From: an uncultured Clostridia bacterium
GTDB lineage: Bacteria > Bacillota > Clostridia > Christensenellales > Borkfalkiaceae
NCBI GenBank assembly: GCA_934272745.1
Contig: CAKQSI010000001.1
Location: forward strand, 46,112 to 110,111
Direction: 5' to 3'
Length of the DNA stretch: 64,000 bases
Shown: in pieces, positions 1 through 9,172 of the stretch
Numbering within the stretch: the first letter of the stretch is position 1
How the letters are laid out: each line of letters opens with the position of its first letter
The notes under the pieces: model-generated
The model's database searches: none
What the model saw: the letters and a program-made list of their open reading frames with translations, nothing else
Told to the model about the DNA's origin: nothing
Made by a program: the position numbers and the translations under genes

Positions 1-67
1 CCGCCCCGAGCCTGTAAATTTTGGTGTTCGAGGAACCGACGTCAATGGCGTACGTGTTGTTTTTCAT
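1..67 (-). CDS. Actin-like ATPase, N-terminal fragment (MreB-like)
   Basis: Only the first 22 codons lie in the window, reading MKNNTYAIDVGSSNTKIYRL and then GA. The DVGSSNTKIY stretch resembles the phosphate-1 loop of the actin/Hsp70/sugar-kinase fold. The start overlaps the maf stop as ATGA and has an AGGAGG ribosome site nine bases upstream, so it is translationally coupled to maf. In Bacillus maf lies just upstream of radC-mreBCD, which makes an MreB-type cell-shape protein the best guess. FtsA- or PilM-like proteins share the motif and cannot be excluded from so short a piece. Confidence 0.5.
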   Translation of the reverse strand, partial: MKNNTYAIDVGSSNTKIYRLGA

Positions 68-624
68 AATACGTCCTCCTTTTTCAGGAACACGGCAAGT
101 GTTTCGGTGGGTAGTCCCACCACGTTATTTTTGCTGCCGGAAAGCGAATAGCCCGCCCAGAATTCGTCCTGAATCCCGTACGCGCCCGCCTTGTCCAGAG
201 GCTGATCGCGCTTGACGTATGTCAAAAGTTCGGTTTCGGTCTTTATCGGAAGCGAAACTTCGGTTTTGACCGCCGCCTGCCATACTCCCTTTTCGCCCAG
301 CACGGTCAAGCCGGAAACCACTTCGTGGCTGCTCCCGTCCGCAAGCGACTTCAGCATAGAAAGCGCCTCTGCAACGCCCCTCGGCTTGCCCAGCGCTTTG
401 CCGTTTTTTACAACGACGGTGTCGCACCCGATGACGACGCAGGGGGATTTGTGGCGCGCTTTGACTTCCTCCGCCTTTTCCATAGAACGCAGCACCGCCG
501 TTTCTTCCGGCGCGGCGCCCTCTGCCGTTTCTTCATTTTGGGGAACGTCCACAGAAAACTCCACCCCCAGTTCCCGCAAAAGTTCTTTCCGCCGGGGAGA
601 AGCGGAAGCAAGAATGATTTCCAT
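64..624 (-). CDS. maf: Maf family nucleoside triphosphate pyrophosphatase
   Basis: A 186-residue protein of normal Maf length. It opens with MEIILASASPRRKELL, which holds the family signature SxSPRR near residues 7-12. It continues with the conserved CDTVV segment near residue 68 and the KAGAYGIQ segment near residue 144. Maf proteins hydrolyse dTTP, UTP or modified nucleotides in the cytoplasm and have been linked to septum formation in Bacillus. An AGGAAAG ribosome site precedes the start. Its stop overlaps the start of the actin-like gene, and gyrA lies 237 bases upstream. The identification is secure; the exact nucleotide preference is not visible. Confidence 0.95.
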   Translation of the reverse strand: MEIILASASPRRKELLRELGVEFSVDVPQNEETAEGAAPEETAVLRSMEKAEEVKARHKSPCVVIGCDTVVVKNGKALGKPRGVAEALSMLKSLADGSSHEVVSGLTVLGEKGVWQAAVKTEVSLPIKTETELLTYVKRDQPLDKAGAYGIQDEFWAGYSLSGSKNNVVGLPTETLAVFLKKEDVL

Positions 625-665
625 ATCTTTCCTAAAAATTTATACGGCGCTTTCCCATTTGCCAA

Positions 666-697
666 GTTTGCCGCCGGCATAGCATGCAGGCGGCAAA
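666..697 (-). other. 10-bp perfect inverted repeat between gyrA and maf
   Basis: GTTTGCCGCC and GGCGGCAAAC face each other across a 12-base loop, downstream of gyrA and upstream of maf. No good T-run follows on the minus strand, so it may be a weak terminator or an RNA-processing stem of the gyrA-maf transcript. The rest of the 625-861 gap shows no gene. Confidence 0.4.
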
Positions 698-861
698 CCT
701 TTCTGTTTTCTATCGCGCGGAAAACCGGAATTTTCCGCGCCGTCGCCGCAAAAACGCGGCTGTATTTCATCAGTTCCGTTCTTCGTCTTTGCCGCAATAC
801 GCGATTCGTTTTCAGCAAGTTCGTCCCTTGCCGTCACCGCGAACTATTGTGCAAAATGCGG

Positions 862-3519
862 TTAGATTTCGTCCGATCCGTCCTCTTCGGCAGAAGATTC
901 TTCCCCGTCCGAAGTACCGTCCGGTATTTCTTCCGTCGCCTCTTCTACGGCGCCGGATCCGGAGAAACGATCCGCCTTTTCTTCGGCATTATCCGCAGTT
1001 TCCGCACCGGAATCGCCGTCCGTCCCTTCGGGGGGCAGTTCGGGTTCTTCTTCCCGCGGGGCGATCGCCACGTTGGAAATCTTCGTATCTTCCACCTTCA
1101 TGATGCGGACGCCCTGCGTATCTCTGCCGATCTTGGAAATCCCTTCCGCATGGACGCGGATAATGGTTCCGTTTTCGCAGATCATCATGATATCGTCGCT
1201 TTCTTTCACCTGTTTCAGGCTGACCAGAAGTCCGGTCTTGGCGTTGAACGTACCCGCTTTGACACCCTTACCGCCGCGGCTCTGCAGACGATAATCTTCG
1301 ATGTCCGACCGTTTGCCGTAGCCGTTTTCGGTAATGGTGACGATTTCTGCGTCTTTCCAAAGAACCGCCATATCTACAACGTAATCGTCGTCGGCAAGGT
1401 CCATACTCTTCACGCCCTGCGTATCTCTGCCCATCGCGCGGACGTCTGTTTCGCTGAAGCGGATACATTTCCCTTCGTGAGAGGCGACGATGATCTCGTC
1501 CTTTCCGCCGCTGACTTCCACCTGAATGAGCGTGTCGCCCTCGTTCAGGCTGATAGCGATTTTACCCACTTTACGGATACTTTCAAACTCTTTCAGCGCG
1601 GTCTTTTTGATCAGCCCTTTCGCCGTCGCCATGACGAGGAAACCATCTTTCGGCATATCCTTGCTGAGCGGTACGACCGCAGTGACTTTTTCCCCTTCGG
1701 AAAGTTGCAGCAGGTTGACCATGGCTCTGCCGCGCGCGGTGCGCTGCGCTTCCGGAACTTCAAAACCTTTGACCGCGTACACTTTGCCGAAGTTGGTAAA
1801 GAACAGTACGTCGTCGTGCGTGGAGCAGACGAACATCTTCTCCACAAAGTCTTCTTCCTTGGGTTTATGCGCCGTCACGCCCCTGCCGCCGCGGTTCTGC
1901 GCGCGGTATTCCGAAACCGCCAGACGCTTGATATATCCCGCGTGGGTCATGGAAATAACGATATCTTCTTCCTCGATGAGATCGGCGTCCAGAAGGTCGC
2001 CGTCCGCAACCGAAATCTCGGTTTTCCGTTCGGAAGGATATTTTTCTTTGATCTCCCGAAGGTCGGTCTTGATGATGTCCAGCACGCGGTATTCGTTGGC
2101 GAGAATGTCCTTGAAGTCCGCAATGGATCTGGCAAGTTCGATCTGTTCCGCCTGCAGTTTTTCGACTTCCAGAGAGGTCAGACGCTGCAAGCGCATATCG
2201 AGAATGGCGCCCGCCTGCTTATCCGAAAGTTCGAACCGCTCGCAAAGTTTCTGCGTCGCGTCCTGCCGGTCTTTACTGGCTTTGATGACGGCAACCACTT
2301 CGTCGATATTGGCAAGGGCGATGATCAGTCCGTCCACGATATGTTCGCGTTCTTCCGCCTTTTCAAGGTCGTAACGCGTCCTTCTCGTGATGACGTCTTC
2401 CTGATGGAGAATGTAATAATGCAGGCAGTCTTTTAAGGAAAGAATCTTCGGCTCGCCGTTGACAAGCGCCAGCAGCGTGATACCGTTGGAAACCTGCAGA
2501 TTGGTGTGTTTGTAAAGGGTGTTAAGTACGACCTGCGGATTGGCGTCGCGCTTGACGTCGATAACGATGCGCATACCGTCGCGGTCGGAGTTGTCCTGAA
2601 TGTCCGAAATACCGTCGATCTTTTTGTCTTTAACGAGGTCGGCGATATTTTCGATGAGTTTGGCTTTGTTGACCTGATACGGAAGTTCGGTCACGATGAT
2701 GCGGTTTCTGGTACCGTTGTTGAATTCCTCGATCTCTGCTTTCGCGCGGAGCACCACGCCGCCGCGACCGGTACGGTACGCGCGCTTGATGGCGGAACGC
2801 CCCATGATAATGCCGCCCGTGGGATAGTCCGGCGCGGGAATATACTGCATCAGGTCGTCCGAAGTCGCTTCCGGATTGTCAATGAGCGCAATGGTAGCGT
2901 CGATACATTCCGCAAGGTTGTGCGGCGGGATATTGGTCGCCATACCGACGGCGATCCCGTCCGAACCGTTCACCAAAAGGTTGGGGAAACGCGCCGGCAG
3001 CACGGTGGGCTGCATCAGCGTGTCGTCGAAGTTGGGGTATTCGTCAACGGTATCTTTTTCGATATCGCGCAGCATTTCGGCGGCAAGTTTGCTCATTCTC
3101 GCTTCGGTATAACGCATTGCCGCGGCGGGGTCGCCGTCGACCGAACCGAAGTTGCCGTGTCCGTCCACGAGGGGGAAGTTGATGGAGAAGTCCTGCGCAA
3201 GTCTTACGAGGGCGTCGTACACCGAACTGTCGCCGTGGGGGTGATATTTACCGAGAACGTCACCGACGATACGCGCGCACTTTCTGTACGGCTTGTCGGC
3301 GGTCACGCCCAGTTCGCTCATAGAATATAAAATACGTCTGTGGACGGGCTTCAATCCGTCGCGAACGTCGGGAATCGCACGCGAAACATTGACCGCCATC
3401 GCGTACGCGATAAACGAACGCTTCATTTCGTCTTCTACGTTGACGTGCTTGATGGTGGTCATTTCAAGCGTGCGCTTGAACTCTTCTTTCAACTCGGGTT
3501 TTACGTCTTTTTTAGCCAC
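862..3519 (-). CDS. gyrA: DNA gyrase subunit A
   Basis: An 885-residue GyrA, the breakage-reunion subunit of the type II topoisomerase that introduces negative supercoils. The N-terminal catalytic domain holds the DGLKPVHRRILY segment, the quinolone-resistance region HPHGDSSVYDAL and the active-site tyrosine in AAMRYTEARM. The C-terminal beta-pinwheel has GyrA-box-like QNRGGRG and QSRGGKG motifs. The last ~60 residues are a very acidic tail rich in Glu, Asp and Ser. Serine and aspartate occupy the two classical quinolone-resistance positions, so it looks like the wild-type, susceptible form. It follows gyrB by 12 bases and is surely in the same operon. ParC is an alternative in general, but the gyrB neighbour and GyrA boxes favour GyrA. 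Confidence 0.98.
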   Translation of the reverse strand: MAKKDVKPELKEEFKRTLEMTTIKHVNVEDEMKRSFIAYAMAVNVSRAIPDVRDGLKPVHRRILYSMSELGVTADKPYRKCARIVGDVLGKYHPHGDSSVYDALVRLAQDFSINFPLVDGHGNFGSVDGDPAAAMRYTEARMSKLAAEMLRDIEKDTVDEYPNFDDTLMQPTVLPARFPNLLVNGSDGIAVGMATNIPPHNLAECIDATIALIDNPEATSDDLMQYIPAPDYPTGGIIMGRSAIKRAYRTGRGGVVLRAKAEIEEFNNGTRNRIIVTELPYQVNKAKLIENIADLVKDKKIDGISDIQDNSDRDGMRIVIDVKRDANPQVVLNTLYKHTNLQVSNGITLLALVNGEPKILSLKDCLHYYILHQEDVITRRTRYDLEKAEEREHIVDGLIIALANIDEVVAVIKASKDRQDATQKLCERFELSDKQAGAILDMRLQRLTSLEVEKLQAEQIELARSIADFKDILANEYRVLDIIKTDLREIKEKYPSERKTEISVADGDLLDADLIEEEDIVISMTHAGYIKRLAVSEYRAQNRGGRGVTAHKPKEEDFVEKMFVCSTHDDVLFFTNFGKVYAVKGFEVPEAQRTARGRAMVNLLQLSEGEKVTAVVPLSKDMPKDGFLVMATAKGLIKKTALKEFESIRKVGKIAISLNEGDTLIQVEVSGGKDEIIVASHEGKCIRFSETDVRAMGRDTQGVKSMDLADDDYVVDMAVLWKDAEIVTITENGYGKRSDIEDYRLQSRGGKGVKAGTFNAKTGLLVSLKQVKESDDIMMICENGTIIRVHAEGISKIGRDTQGVRIMKVEDTKISNVAIAPREEEPELPPEGTDGDSGAETADNAEEKADRFSGSGAVEEATEEIPDGTSDGEESSAEEDGSDEI

Positions 3520-3531
3520 GGGTCTACCTCC

Positions 3532-5442
3532 TTAAACGTCCAGTTCTTTGACCAGCGTCGCGTTCTCTTCGATAAACGCGCGGCGCATTTCGGGGCGTTC
3601 GCCCATGAGAACGGAAAACACTTCGTCCGCCGCCATGGCGTCTTCCAGCGTCATGCGGACGAGCGTGCGCTTTTCGGGGTCCATGGTAGTTTCCCACAAC
3701 TGATTCGCGTTCATTTCGCCAAGACCTTTATAGCGCTGAATTTCCGCCTTTCTGCCGATGGATTCCAGATATTCTTCCAGTTCTTTATCCGAATAAATGT
3801 ACTTTTCCACCTTGTTTTTGGTGACTTTGTAAAGGGGCGGCTGCGCGGCGTAAACGTGTCCGGTTTCGAGCAGCGGGCGCATAAAGCGGTAGAAGAAGGT
3901 CAGCATCAGAATGCGGATATGGCTGCCGTCGACGTCGGCATCGGTCATGCAGATGATGCGGTCGTAACGCAGTTTGCTTTCGTCGAAATCGTCCATAATG
4001 CCGCAGCCGAACGCCGTGATCATGGCTTTGATTTCTTCGTTTTCCAGAACGCGGTGCAGACGCGCTTTTTCAACGTTCAGGATCTTACCGCGGAGCGGAA
4101 GAATTGCCTGAAATCTTCTGTCACGACCGGATTTTGCGGTTCCGCCTGCGGAATCCCCCTCGACGAGGTAGATCTCGCAAAGCGAAGGATCTTTGGACGA
4201 GCAATCGGCAAGTTTGCCGGGAAGGGTGGTGGATTCCAGCGCGCCTTTTCTTCTGGTCAGTTCGCGGGCGTTGCGGGCGGCTTCTCTCGCGCGCTGCGCG
4301 GTCACGCACTTTAAGACCAAGTCTTTGGTGACGGCGGGATTTTCTTCCAGATAGGTACCGAGGCACTCGGTCACCGCTTTAGAAACGATGCCACGCATTT
4401 CGCTGTTGCCCAGCTTGGTTTTGGTCTGTCCCTCGAACTGCGGGTCGGTCAGTTTGACCGAGATGACGGCGGTCAGCCCTTCGCGCACGTCTTCCCCGCT
4501 CAGTTTATCGGCGTCTTTCAGTACGTTCAGTTTTTTGCCGGCGTCGATGACGGTTTTGGAAAGCGCCGCCTTAAATCCGTCAACGTGCGTGCCGCCTTCT
4601 TCCGTGTTGATGTTGTTGGCAAAGCCGTAGATCTGTTCGGAATAACCGTCGTTGTACTGCATTGCGATTTCCACCGTATTATCGCCGGATTTGCTTTCAA
4701 AATACAGCGGCTTTTCAAACATACATTCGCGCTCGCGGTTGAGATCCTCCACGAAGTGGACGATACCGCCTTCGTAGCAGAAGGTGTCCTTTTTCTCCTG
4801 CCCTTCGCGCTTGTCTTCGAGAATAATGGTCAGACCTTTGTTGAGGTACGCCAGTTCGCGCAGGCGGGTTTTTAAGGTGTTGTACTGAAAATCCAGCGTT
4901 TCGAAAATTTCCGCGTCCGGGTAGAAGGTAACCGTCGTCCCCGTATGGTCGGCAGTCCCCACGATCTCCAGTCTGCGCTGCGGAATGCCGCGGTTATAGA
5001 CCTGATGATAGTGGTTGCCTTTCTGATATACGTCTACTTCCAGCCATTCGGAAAGGGCGTTGACAACCGAAAGCCCGACGCCGTGCAGACCGCCGGAAAT
5101 TTTATATCCGCCGCCGCCGAATTTACCGCCGGCGTGCAGTTTGGTCAGAACGACTTCCACTGCCGAAATTTTTTCGGTGTGGTGGATATCGGTCGGGATG
5201 CCGCGCCCGTTATCCGAAACGGTGCAGGATCCGTCTTTGTTGATGGTCACGGTAATGGTGTCGCAATAGCCGGCAAGGGCTTCGTCGATAGAGTTGTCTA
5301 CGATTTCGTGAACCAGGTGATGCAGTCCGCGGGCGTCCGTCGAACCGATGTACATTCCGGGGCGCTTTCTGACCGGATCCAACCCTTCGAGAACCTGGAT
5401 CTGTTCCTCGCCGTAGACGCCCTGAACCTTTTCTTCGTCCAT
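3532..5442 (-). CDS. gyrB: DNA gyrase subunit B
   Basis: A 636-residue GyrB, the ATPase subunit of gyrase. The start chosen is MDEEKVQGVYGEEQ, with AAGGAGAG eight bases upstream. An in-frame ATG 171 bases further up would add an unrelated basic stretch and has no ribosome site. The GHKL ATPase domain shows EIVDNSIDEALAG and DNGRGIPTD. The transducer follows, then the TOPRIM domain with EGDSAGG and the metal-binding DADVDGSHI. The C-terminus ends with the GyrB signature ERPEMRRAFIEENA. It heads the gyrB-gyrA operon; the 550 bases upstream are free of genes and hold the likely promoter. Confidence 0.98.
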   Translation of the reverse strand: MDEEKVQGVYGEEQIQVLEGLDPVRKRPGMYIGSTDARGLHHLVHEIVDNSIDEALAGYCDTITVTINKDGSCTVSDNGRGIPTDIHHTEKISAVEVVLTKLHAGGKFGGGGYKISGGLHGVGLSVVNALSEWLEVDVYQKGNHYHQVYNRGIPQRRLEIVGTADHTGTTVTFYPDAEIFETLDFQYNTLKTRLRELAYLNKGLTIILEDKREGQEKKDTFCYEGGIVHFVEDLNRERECMFEKPLYFESKSGDNTVEIAMQYNDGYSEQIYGFANNINTEEGGTHVDGFKAALSKTVIDAGKKLNVLKDADKLSGEDVREGLTAVISVKLTDPQFEGQTKTKLGNSEMRGIVSKAVTECLGTYLEENPAVTKDLVLKCVTAQRAREAARNARELTRRKGALESTTLPGKLADCSSKDPSLCEIYLVEGDSAGGTAKSGRDRRFQAILPLRGKILNVEKARLHRVLENEEIKAMITAFGCGIMDDFDESKLRYDRIICMTDADVDGSHIRILMLTFFYRFMRPLLETGHVYAAQPPLYKVTKNKVEKYIYSDKELEEYLESIGRKAEIQRYKGLGEMNANQLWETTMDPEKRTLVRMTLEDAMAADEVFSVLMGERPEMRRAFIEENATLVKELDV

Positions 5443-5738
5443 ACTGCTACTCTCCTTAAAAATATGTTTTGAAAAAACGTGTGCTTTTTGTTTCGGGATA
5501 AAAAACGAAATCCCCGTTCGTTTTGCATTGTTGCGCGCAAAGTTTTGCACGTTTTTGCGTAAACCCGTTTTTGTGCGCGATCGCATTTTATGCGCAATGC
5601 GGATTGCCCGCACGACGTCGTCTTTGCATGCGATTCCGCATTCTCAGACATGCACGCCGTCTCGCGCGCCGCGTCTTATCTGCAACCTCGCGCGCCCGCG
5701 CGGGAACGCGCGGTTTTACGGGTAATCTTAACAAAGTT

Positions 5739-5744
5739 ATTATA
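5739..5744 (-). promoter_or_regulatory. Candidate -10 element for gyrB-gyrA
   Basis: On the minus strand TGGTATAAT is an extended -10 with a perfect TATAAT. The -35 region is poor. It sits about 300 bases upstream of gyrB and gives a long leader. Nothing else in 5443-5993 is recognisable as a gene. Confidence 0.4.
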
Positions 5745-5993
5745 CCATATCGCGCGCGCAAAGAAAAGCGTTTTTTGAAAATTTCGCAAAATATTTTTCC
5801 GCCGCCCTCATTTTCAGCCCCTCTTTGCCCCTTTTACGGCGCGCCAAGTCAAGTTCGGCAAATTTTCCGGTTTTGAAAAACGCCCCGCCCGCCGTCTGAA
5901 ATCGTTTCCCTCCCTTGAAAAGATTCTGCCGGGCAATCGCTATCCGGTATTGCCGCCCCGGTTTCTGCGCATACTATTCCGGGAGGAAACGAT

Positions 5994-6170
5994 ATGAAAT
6001 CCGAAAAAAATTCTCTGCCGGAAATGCGCGCCCTGACCGAGGAAGAGCGGGCGCGGGCAAAAGCCACCGTTTACGCCGCCGCGGGCGCCTATCTCGCCGC
6101 GGGAAGCATTTCCTGCACCGTGGGCATTGCGCCCTTTTTAGGCGGTTCTGCCCGCCCGAATCCGCACTGA
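5994..6170 (+). CDS. Small predicted membrane protein (58 aa)
   Basis: An ATG with a good GGGAGG ribosome site eight bases upstream opens a 58-codon frame. The first ~26 residues are charged (MKSEKNSLPEMRALTEEERA), followed by one hydrophobic stretch from about residue 27 to 50 (VYAAAGAYLAAGSIS, then CTVGIAPFLGG). It ends NPH and TGA. It lies alone between gyrB, which is divergent, and the convergent protease gene. The family is not recognised. The ribosome site and the charged-then-hydrophobic layout support a real small protein, but the frame is short enough to occur by chance. Confidence 0.4.
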   Translation: MKSEKNSLPEMRALTEEERARAKATVYAAAGAYLAAGSISCTVGIAPFLGGSARPNPH

Positions 6171-6323
6171 CGGAGCAAGCGGACGGAAGCGCCCGGCAGA
6201 CACCGATAAAACGGGCAGACCTATAACGCCGAGGCTTTCCGATCATTCAGCCGCATCGGCAAATGCGGCTCAGCGATCATACGTCCGATTTGCCCAAAAA
6301 GAACCGACGTCCGCGCCGATTTA

Positions 6324-6376
6324 TCAAAAAGGACCGGCGCCCGCAAGGCTTTGCCTTGCGGGCGCCGGTCCTTTAT
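6324..6376 (-). terminator. Strong hairpin terminator, usable in both directions
   Basis: A 22-bp perfect stem closes a TTT loop (AAAGGACCGGCGCCCGCAAG pairs with its complement). On the minus strand it is followed by TTTTTGATAA, so it ends transcripts of the Ppx-protease operon. The rest of 6171-6592 shows no gene. Confidence 0.85.
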
Positions 6377-6592
6377 CTGTCTGCATTGCCCGGATATGCA
6401 CTTACAATCCGCATTATCGCGGATCCACGTTTTCTACCCGCGTTGTCCCGCAGTTACGCTTTCCATGCTCCTTATCACCTGCTATGCTTCCTGTCTGTAT
6501 AATCCCGGATTTTCACTTTCAATCCTCGTATCCGCGGCCATTCTTACGATCCGTTTTGCCTCGGATAAACTTTCTGTTCTCGTCCCGCCGCT

Positions 6593-7786
6593 TTATTCCG
6601 CATGCGTGCCGGGCGTCCGTCCTTCCATCAGGTCGTTCAAGCCGGAAAATCCTTCCCGTTCCCGCGCGATCAACCGTTTCCGCAGGGAAAGCAGCAGCCC
6701 TTTTTCCATTTCTCTTATCCCGGAAACCGGGCAATCCTCCGCCGTTTCCAACCCGCGGCAAAGGTACACGCGCGCCACGGCGAAGTTCTCTTTCAAAAAC
6801 AATTCTACGGCGGTGCGTACCCGAAAATCGGCAACGTCCTGCGTTTTCGGGAACGCGAGCAACTCTTCCGCGTAGAGTTCAGCCTTTTCGCGATCGAACT
6901 CCACCGCACTGTAATAGTAGGCAAGATCGCGATCGATCTCCATCAGATACCCGCCGGAAAGATACTCCCGCGCGCTTTCCAATCGAAGCGCGCAGGTCTT
7001 CAACTCGTCCCACCGCTTCCCGTCCAGAGCAAGCGTAAACTTCAGGCTGTACAGCAGCGCGTAGTCGGGGGAATCCTCGGGCAGCACGGGCAGATCGCTC
7101 AGTTCCTCCGCCTTGTCTTCGCCGGGGCGCGTACCGCAGGCGATACGACTCTGCACGGCGGTCACGGCGCATTCCACTTTCGCCGCGGGCGTGTTCCGGA
7201 TCAACCCCCAAAGCACCGCCCCGTCGGTTTCTTCCGCCGTCTCCGACGGGAATAAATTAGAACACAACTCGAAAAACGCGTTCGCCGCGCCGATACCGAA
7301 AAAGGCGTACAGCACGAACGGCGCTTTGGGTGCCGAAGTCAGAACCAGCGCGAACACCGCCAGCATACAAAGGCTTCCCACGGGGCCGCCCGCAGCCAGC
7401 GCCGCAAGTTTGCCGCGGATCCGCTTCCCGTTTCTGGCGACCATAACGCATCTGCCGCCGCCAAGCCCCGCCGAAGCGCGCATTCGCACTTCGTCCCCCT
7501 TTCGCTCCCAGCAAAAAGGCGGAATGCACAGCGTGATCAGTCGCATTCCGGCGGCAAGTCCGAATAAAAGATGTCCCGTTTCGTGGAAATAGGGGTGCAG
7601 CAGAGAGCAGACCACCCAGCCGCACGCCGCCACAAGGGCGAACACGACCACCCATTCGGCAAGCAGGCGCCCTTCTTCCGAAAAGGGGTCATACAGTTTG
7701 ATTCCGATCCAGAAAATGACCACCGCAAGCGCTGCGGTCGCTAAATAGATCAGAATCCGACCGATTTTTATGCCGGTGCGACTCAT
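6593..7786 (-). CDS. M50-like membrane metalloprotease
   Basis: A 397-residue membrane protein. Hydrophobic spans lie near residues 10-29, 43-62, 70-90 and 135-172. The zinc-protease motif HETGH is at residues 68-72 inside a membrane span. A second motif of the family's N-P-DG type appears as NLFP at 177-180 followed by DG at 188-189. This pattern suits the site-2-protease (M50) fold, which cuts within the membrane. The C-terminal ~180 residues are soluble, helical and TPR-like in composition. The start follows the upstream phosphatase stop directly (TAA then ATG) with AGGAGGGG ahead of it, so the two are co-translated. The substrate is unknown, and some M50-like proteins of clostridia are uncharacterised. 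Confidence 0.75.
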   Translation of the reverse strand: MSRTGIKIGRILIYLATAALAVVIFWIGIKLYDPFSEEGRLLAEWVVVFALVAACGWVVCSLLHPYFHETGHLLFGLAAGMRLITLCIPPFCWERKGDEVRMRASAGLGGGRCVMVARNGKRIRGKLAALAAGGPVGSLCMLAVFALVLTSAPKAPFVLYAFFGIGAANAFFELCSNLFPSETAEETDGAVLWGLIRNTPAAKVECAVTAVQSRIACGTRPGEDKAEELSDLPVLPEDSPDYALLYSLKFTLALDGKRWDELKTCALRLESAREYLSGGYLMEIDRDLAYYYSAVEFDREKAELYAEELLAFPKTQDVADFRVRTAVELFLKENFAVARVYLCRGLETAEDCPVSGIREMEKGLLLSLRKRLIAREREGFSGLNDLMEGRTPGTHAE

Positions 7787-8812
7787 TTACAACCCCTCCT
7801 TTTCTCTGCCGGTCGTTGCCCCGACGCCAACGGTTTCCGCACTGCCACTTACCGTTCCGGCAACTTTGGCGCCGCCCTTCTCCGCGCCGTCCGCTGAACG
7901 GTCGGCTTCCCCGGCGCCCTTTCTTAAGGCTCCGCCACTCTTCTCTGCGGCGCCGCTTCTTGCGGCAAGCAGTTTAGCGTACCCTTCGATATTATCGCGG
8001 TCGCTGACGATCATGGCGTGGTTCCCCAGCCGCCGCAATAGTTGCGCGATCCAATACGCGCCGCCCGCAATGATGTCCGCACGCCCCGCGGGAATGCCGC
8101 TTTCCAGCCTTTCTTTGACCGAAAGAGCGGCGATTTTTTGATACAGTTCCCACGCCTTATCGGCAGAAATCACCGTCCCGGTCACCTTGTCCGGGTCGTA
8201 CTCCTCCATCGAAAGCGCAAACGCGGCAAGTGTGGTCGCCGTCCCGCCGATGCCGTACAACGGAATGCCCGGAAGACTTTCCGGAAAGTCCGATTTTTGC
8301 AGCGCTTCGGCGGCCATTTTTTCCAGCAGAATTTCGTCCTCGCCGCAGGCGTTTTTCAGCACCACGCATCCGAGCGGCAGACTTCTTTTATAAAAGCCGT
8401 CTCCGGTTTTTACCGCAAGTTCGGTAGAAGCGCCGCCGACGTCCAGCACCGCGCCGCACGCCCCAGAAACCGCGCCCATCAGCCCGATTTCCGCTTCCTG
8501 TTCCCCGGCAAGAATTTCCACCGACACGCCGGTCACTCTTTCCGCTTCGCGCGCGAAAGAACGCCCGTTTACCGCTTTCCGCACGGCTTCGGTCGCAAAC
8601 GCAAACACCTTGTCCGCACCCAAAGCACACGCCTCGGTTCTGAAACGTTCTATCGCGGCAACGCTGCGCTTTTGCGCCTCTTCCGAAAGGCGCCCCGTTT
8701 CGTGCAATCCTTCCCCGAGCCGGGTGGTTTCCAGTATTTTTTTGATCGTATTTTCCCCGTCGGTCACCCCAAGGCGCACCGAATTGGAACCGATATCGAT
8801 AATTCCGTACAT
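7787..8812 (-). CDS. Ppx/GppA family phosphatase
   Basis: A 341-residue ASKHA-fold phosphatase acting on polyphosphate or pppGpp. Phosphate-1 IDIGSNSVRLGV opens the protein, AGEQEAEIGL contains the catalytic glutamate, and phosphate-2 reads LDVGGASTEL. The start at MYGIIDIGSN has GGAG seven bases upstream; an ATG seven codons earlier lacks a ribosome site. The body ends near residue 285. It is followed by an unusual ~55-residue tail rich in Gly, Ala, Ser, Glu and Lys with no predicted fold. It is the first gene of a two-gene unit with the membrane protease. Whether it favours polyphosphate or pppGpp cannot be told. Confidence 0.9.
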   Translation of the reverse strand: MYGIIDIGSNSVRLGVTDGENTIKKILETTRLGEGLHETGRLSEEAQKRSVAAIERFRTEACALGADKVFAFATEAVRKAVNGRSFAREAERVTGVSVEILAGEQEAEIGLMGAVSGACGAVLDVGGASTELAVKTGDGFYKRSLPLGCVVLKNACGEDEILLEKMAAEALQKSDFPESLPGIPLYGIGGTATTLAAFALSMEEYDPDKVTGTVISADKAWELYQKIAALSVKERLESGIPAGRADIIAGGAYWIAQLLRRLGNHAMIVSDRDNIEGYAKLLAARSGAAEKSGGALRKGAGEADRSADGAEKGGAKVAGTVSGSAETVGVGATTGREKEGL

Positions 8813-9000
8813 CTTTTTCTCCGTCGTTTTCACTCAAAAAGCCGCCGTTTCTCCCTGCCGGGCAGCCGGAAACCGGTACCGCCCGCAGTTTTTAAACGTT
8901 GCAAACCTGCTCCTTTCGCCCCCGAACCGGCATTTAAAACGGCTAACGGCTTTGGAAAATCACCGTTGCCCGTTGATCGACTAAAAGTCTAAAGCATGCC

Positions 9001-9032
9001 CGGGAATGGCGGAATCTGCTCCGCCATTCCCG
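9001..9032 (-). other. 13-bp inverted repeat upstream of ppx
   Basis: CGGGAATGGCGGA and TCCGCCATTCCCG enclose a six-base loop. It lies between the divIC terminator and the Ppx gene, with only a broken T-run (CTTTAGACTTTTAG) after it on the minus strand. It may be a second terminator or a leader structure of the Ppx unit. The rest of 8813-9130 shows no gene. Confidence 0.4.
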
Positions 9033-9130
9033 AAATGCGACTGCGCGAAACGGGCTGTTCCGATCGACCGACCGCGCCGCAAAAACGCAGATCGCGTCTT
9101 TGCACATTTCCCCGCGCAACTTCCCGTTCA

Positions 9131-9159
9131 TAAAAACGCGCCGCGCTTTCAGCGCGGCG
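9131..9159 (-). terminator. Terminator of the yabP-yabQ-divIC unit
   Basis: On the minus strand CGCCGCGC, loop TGAAA and GCGCGGCG are followed by CGTTTTTATG, starting 13 bases after the divIC stop. Confidence 0.8.
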
Positions 9160-9172
9160 TACAGTGCAGACT

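Noticed and set aside
325..2436. 703-codon open frame on the plus strand across maf and gyrA
   Set aside because: It lies antisense to two certain genes, reads as Phe/Arg/His-rich text without a ribosome site, and is explained by their codon bias.
862..3519. ParC rather than GyrA
   Set aside because: GyrA-box-like motifs are present and gyrB precedes it by 12 bases; a parE-parC pair would normally differ in both.
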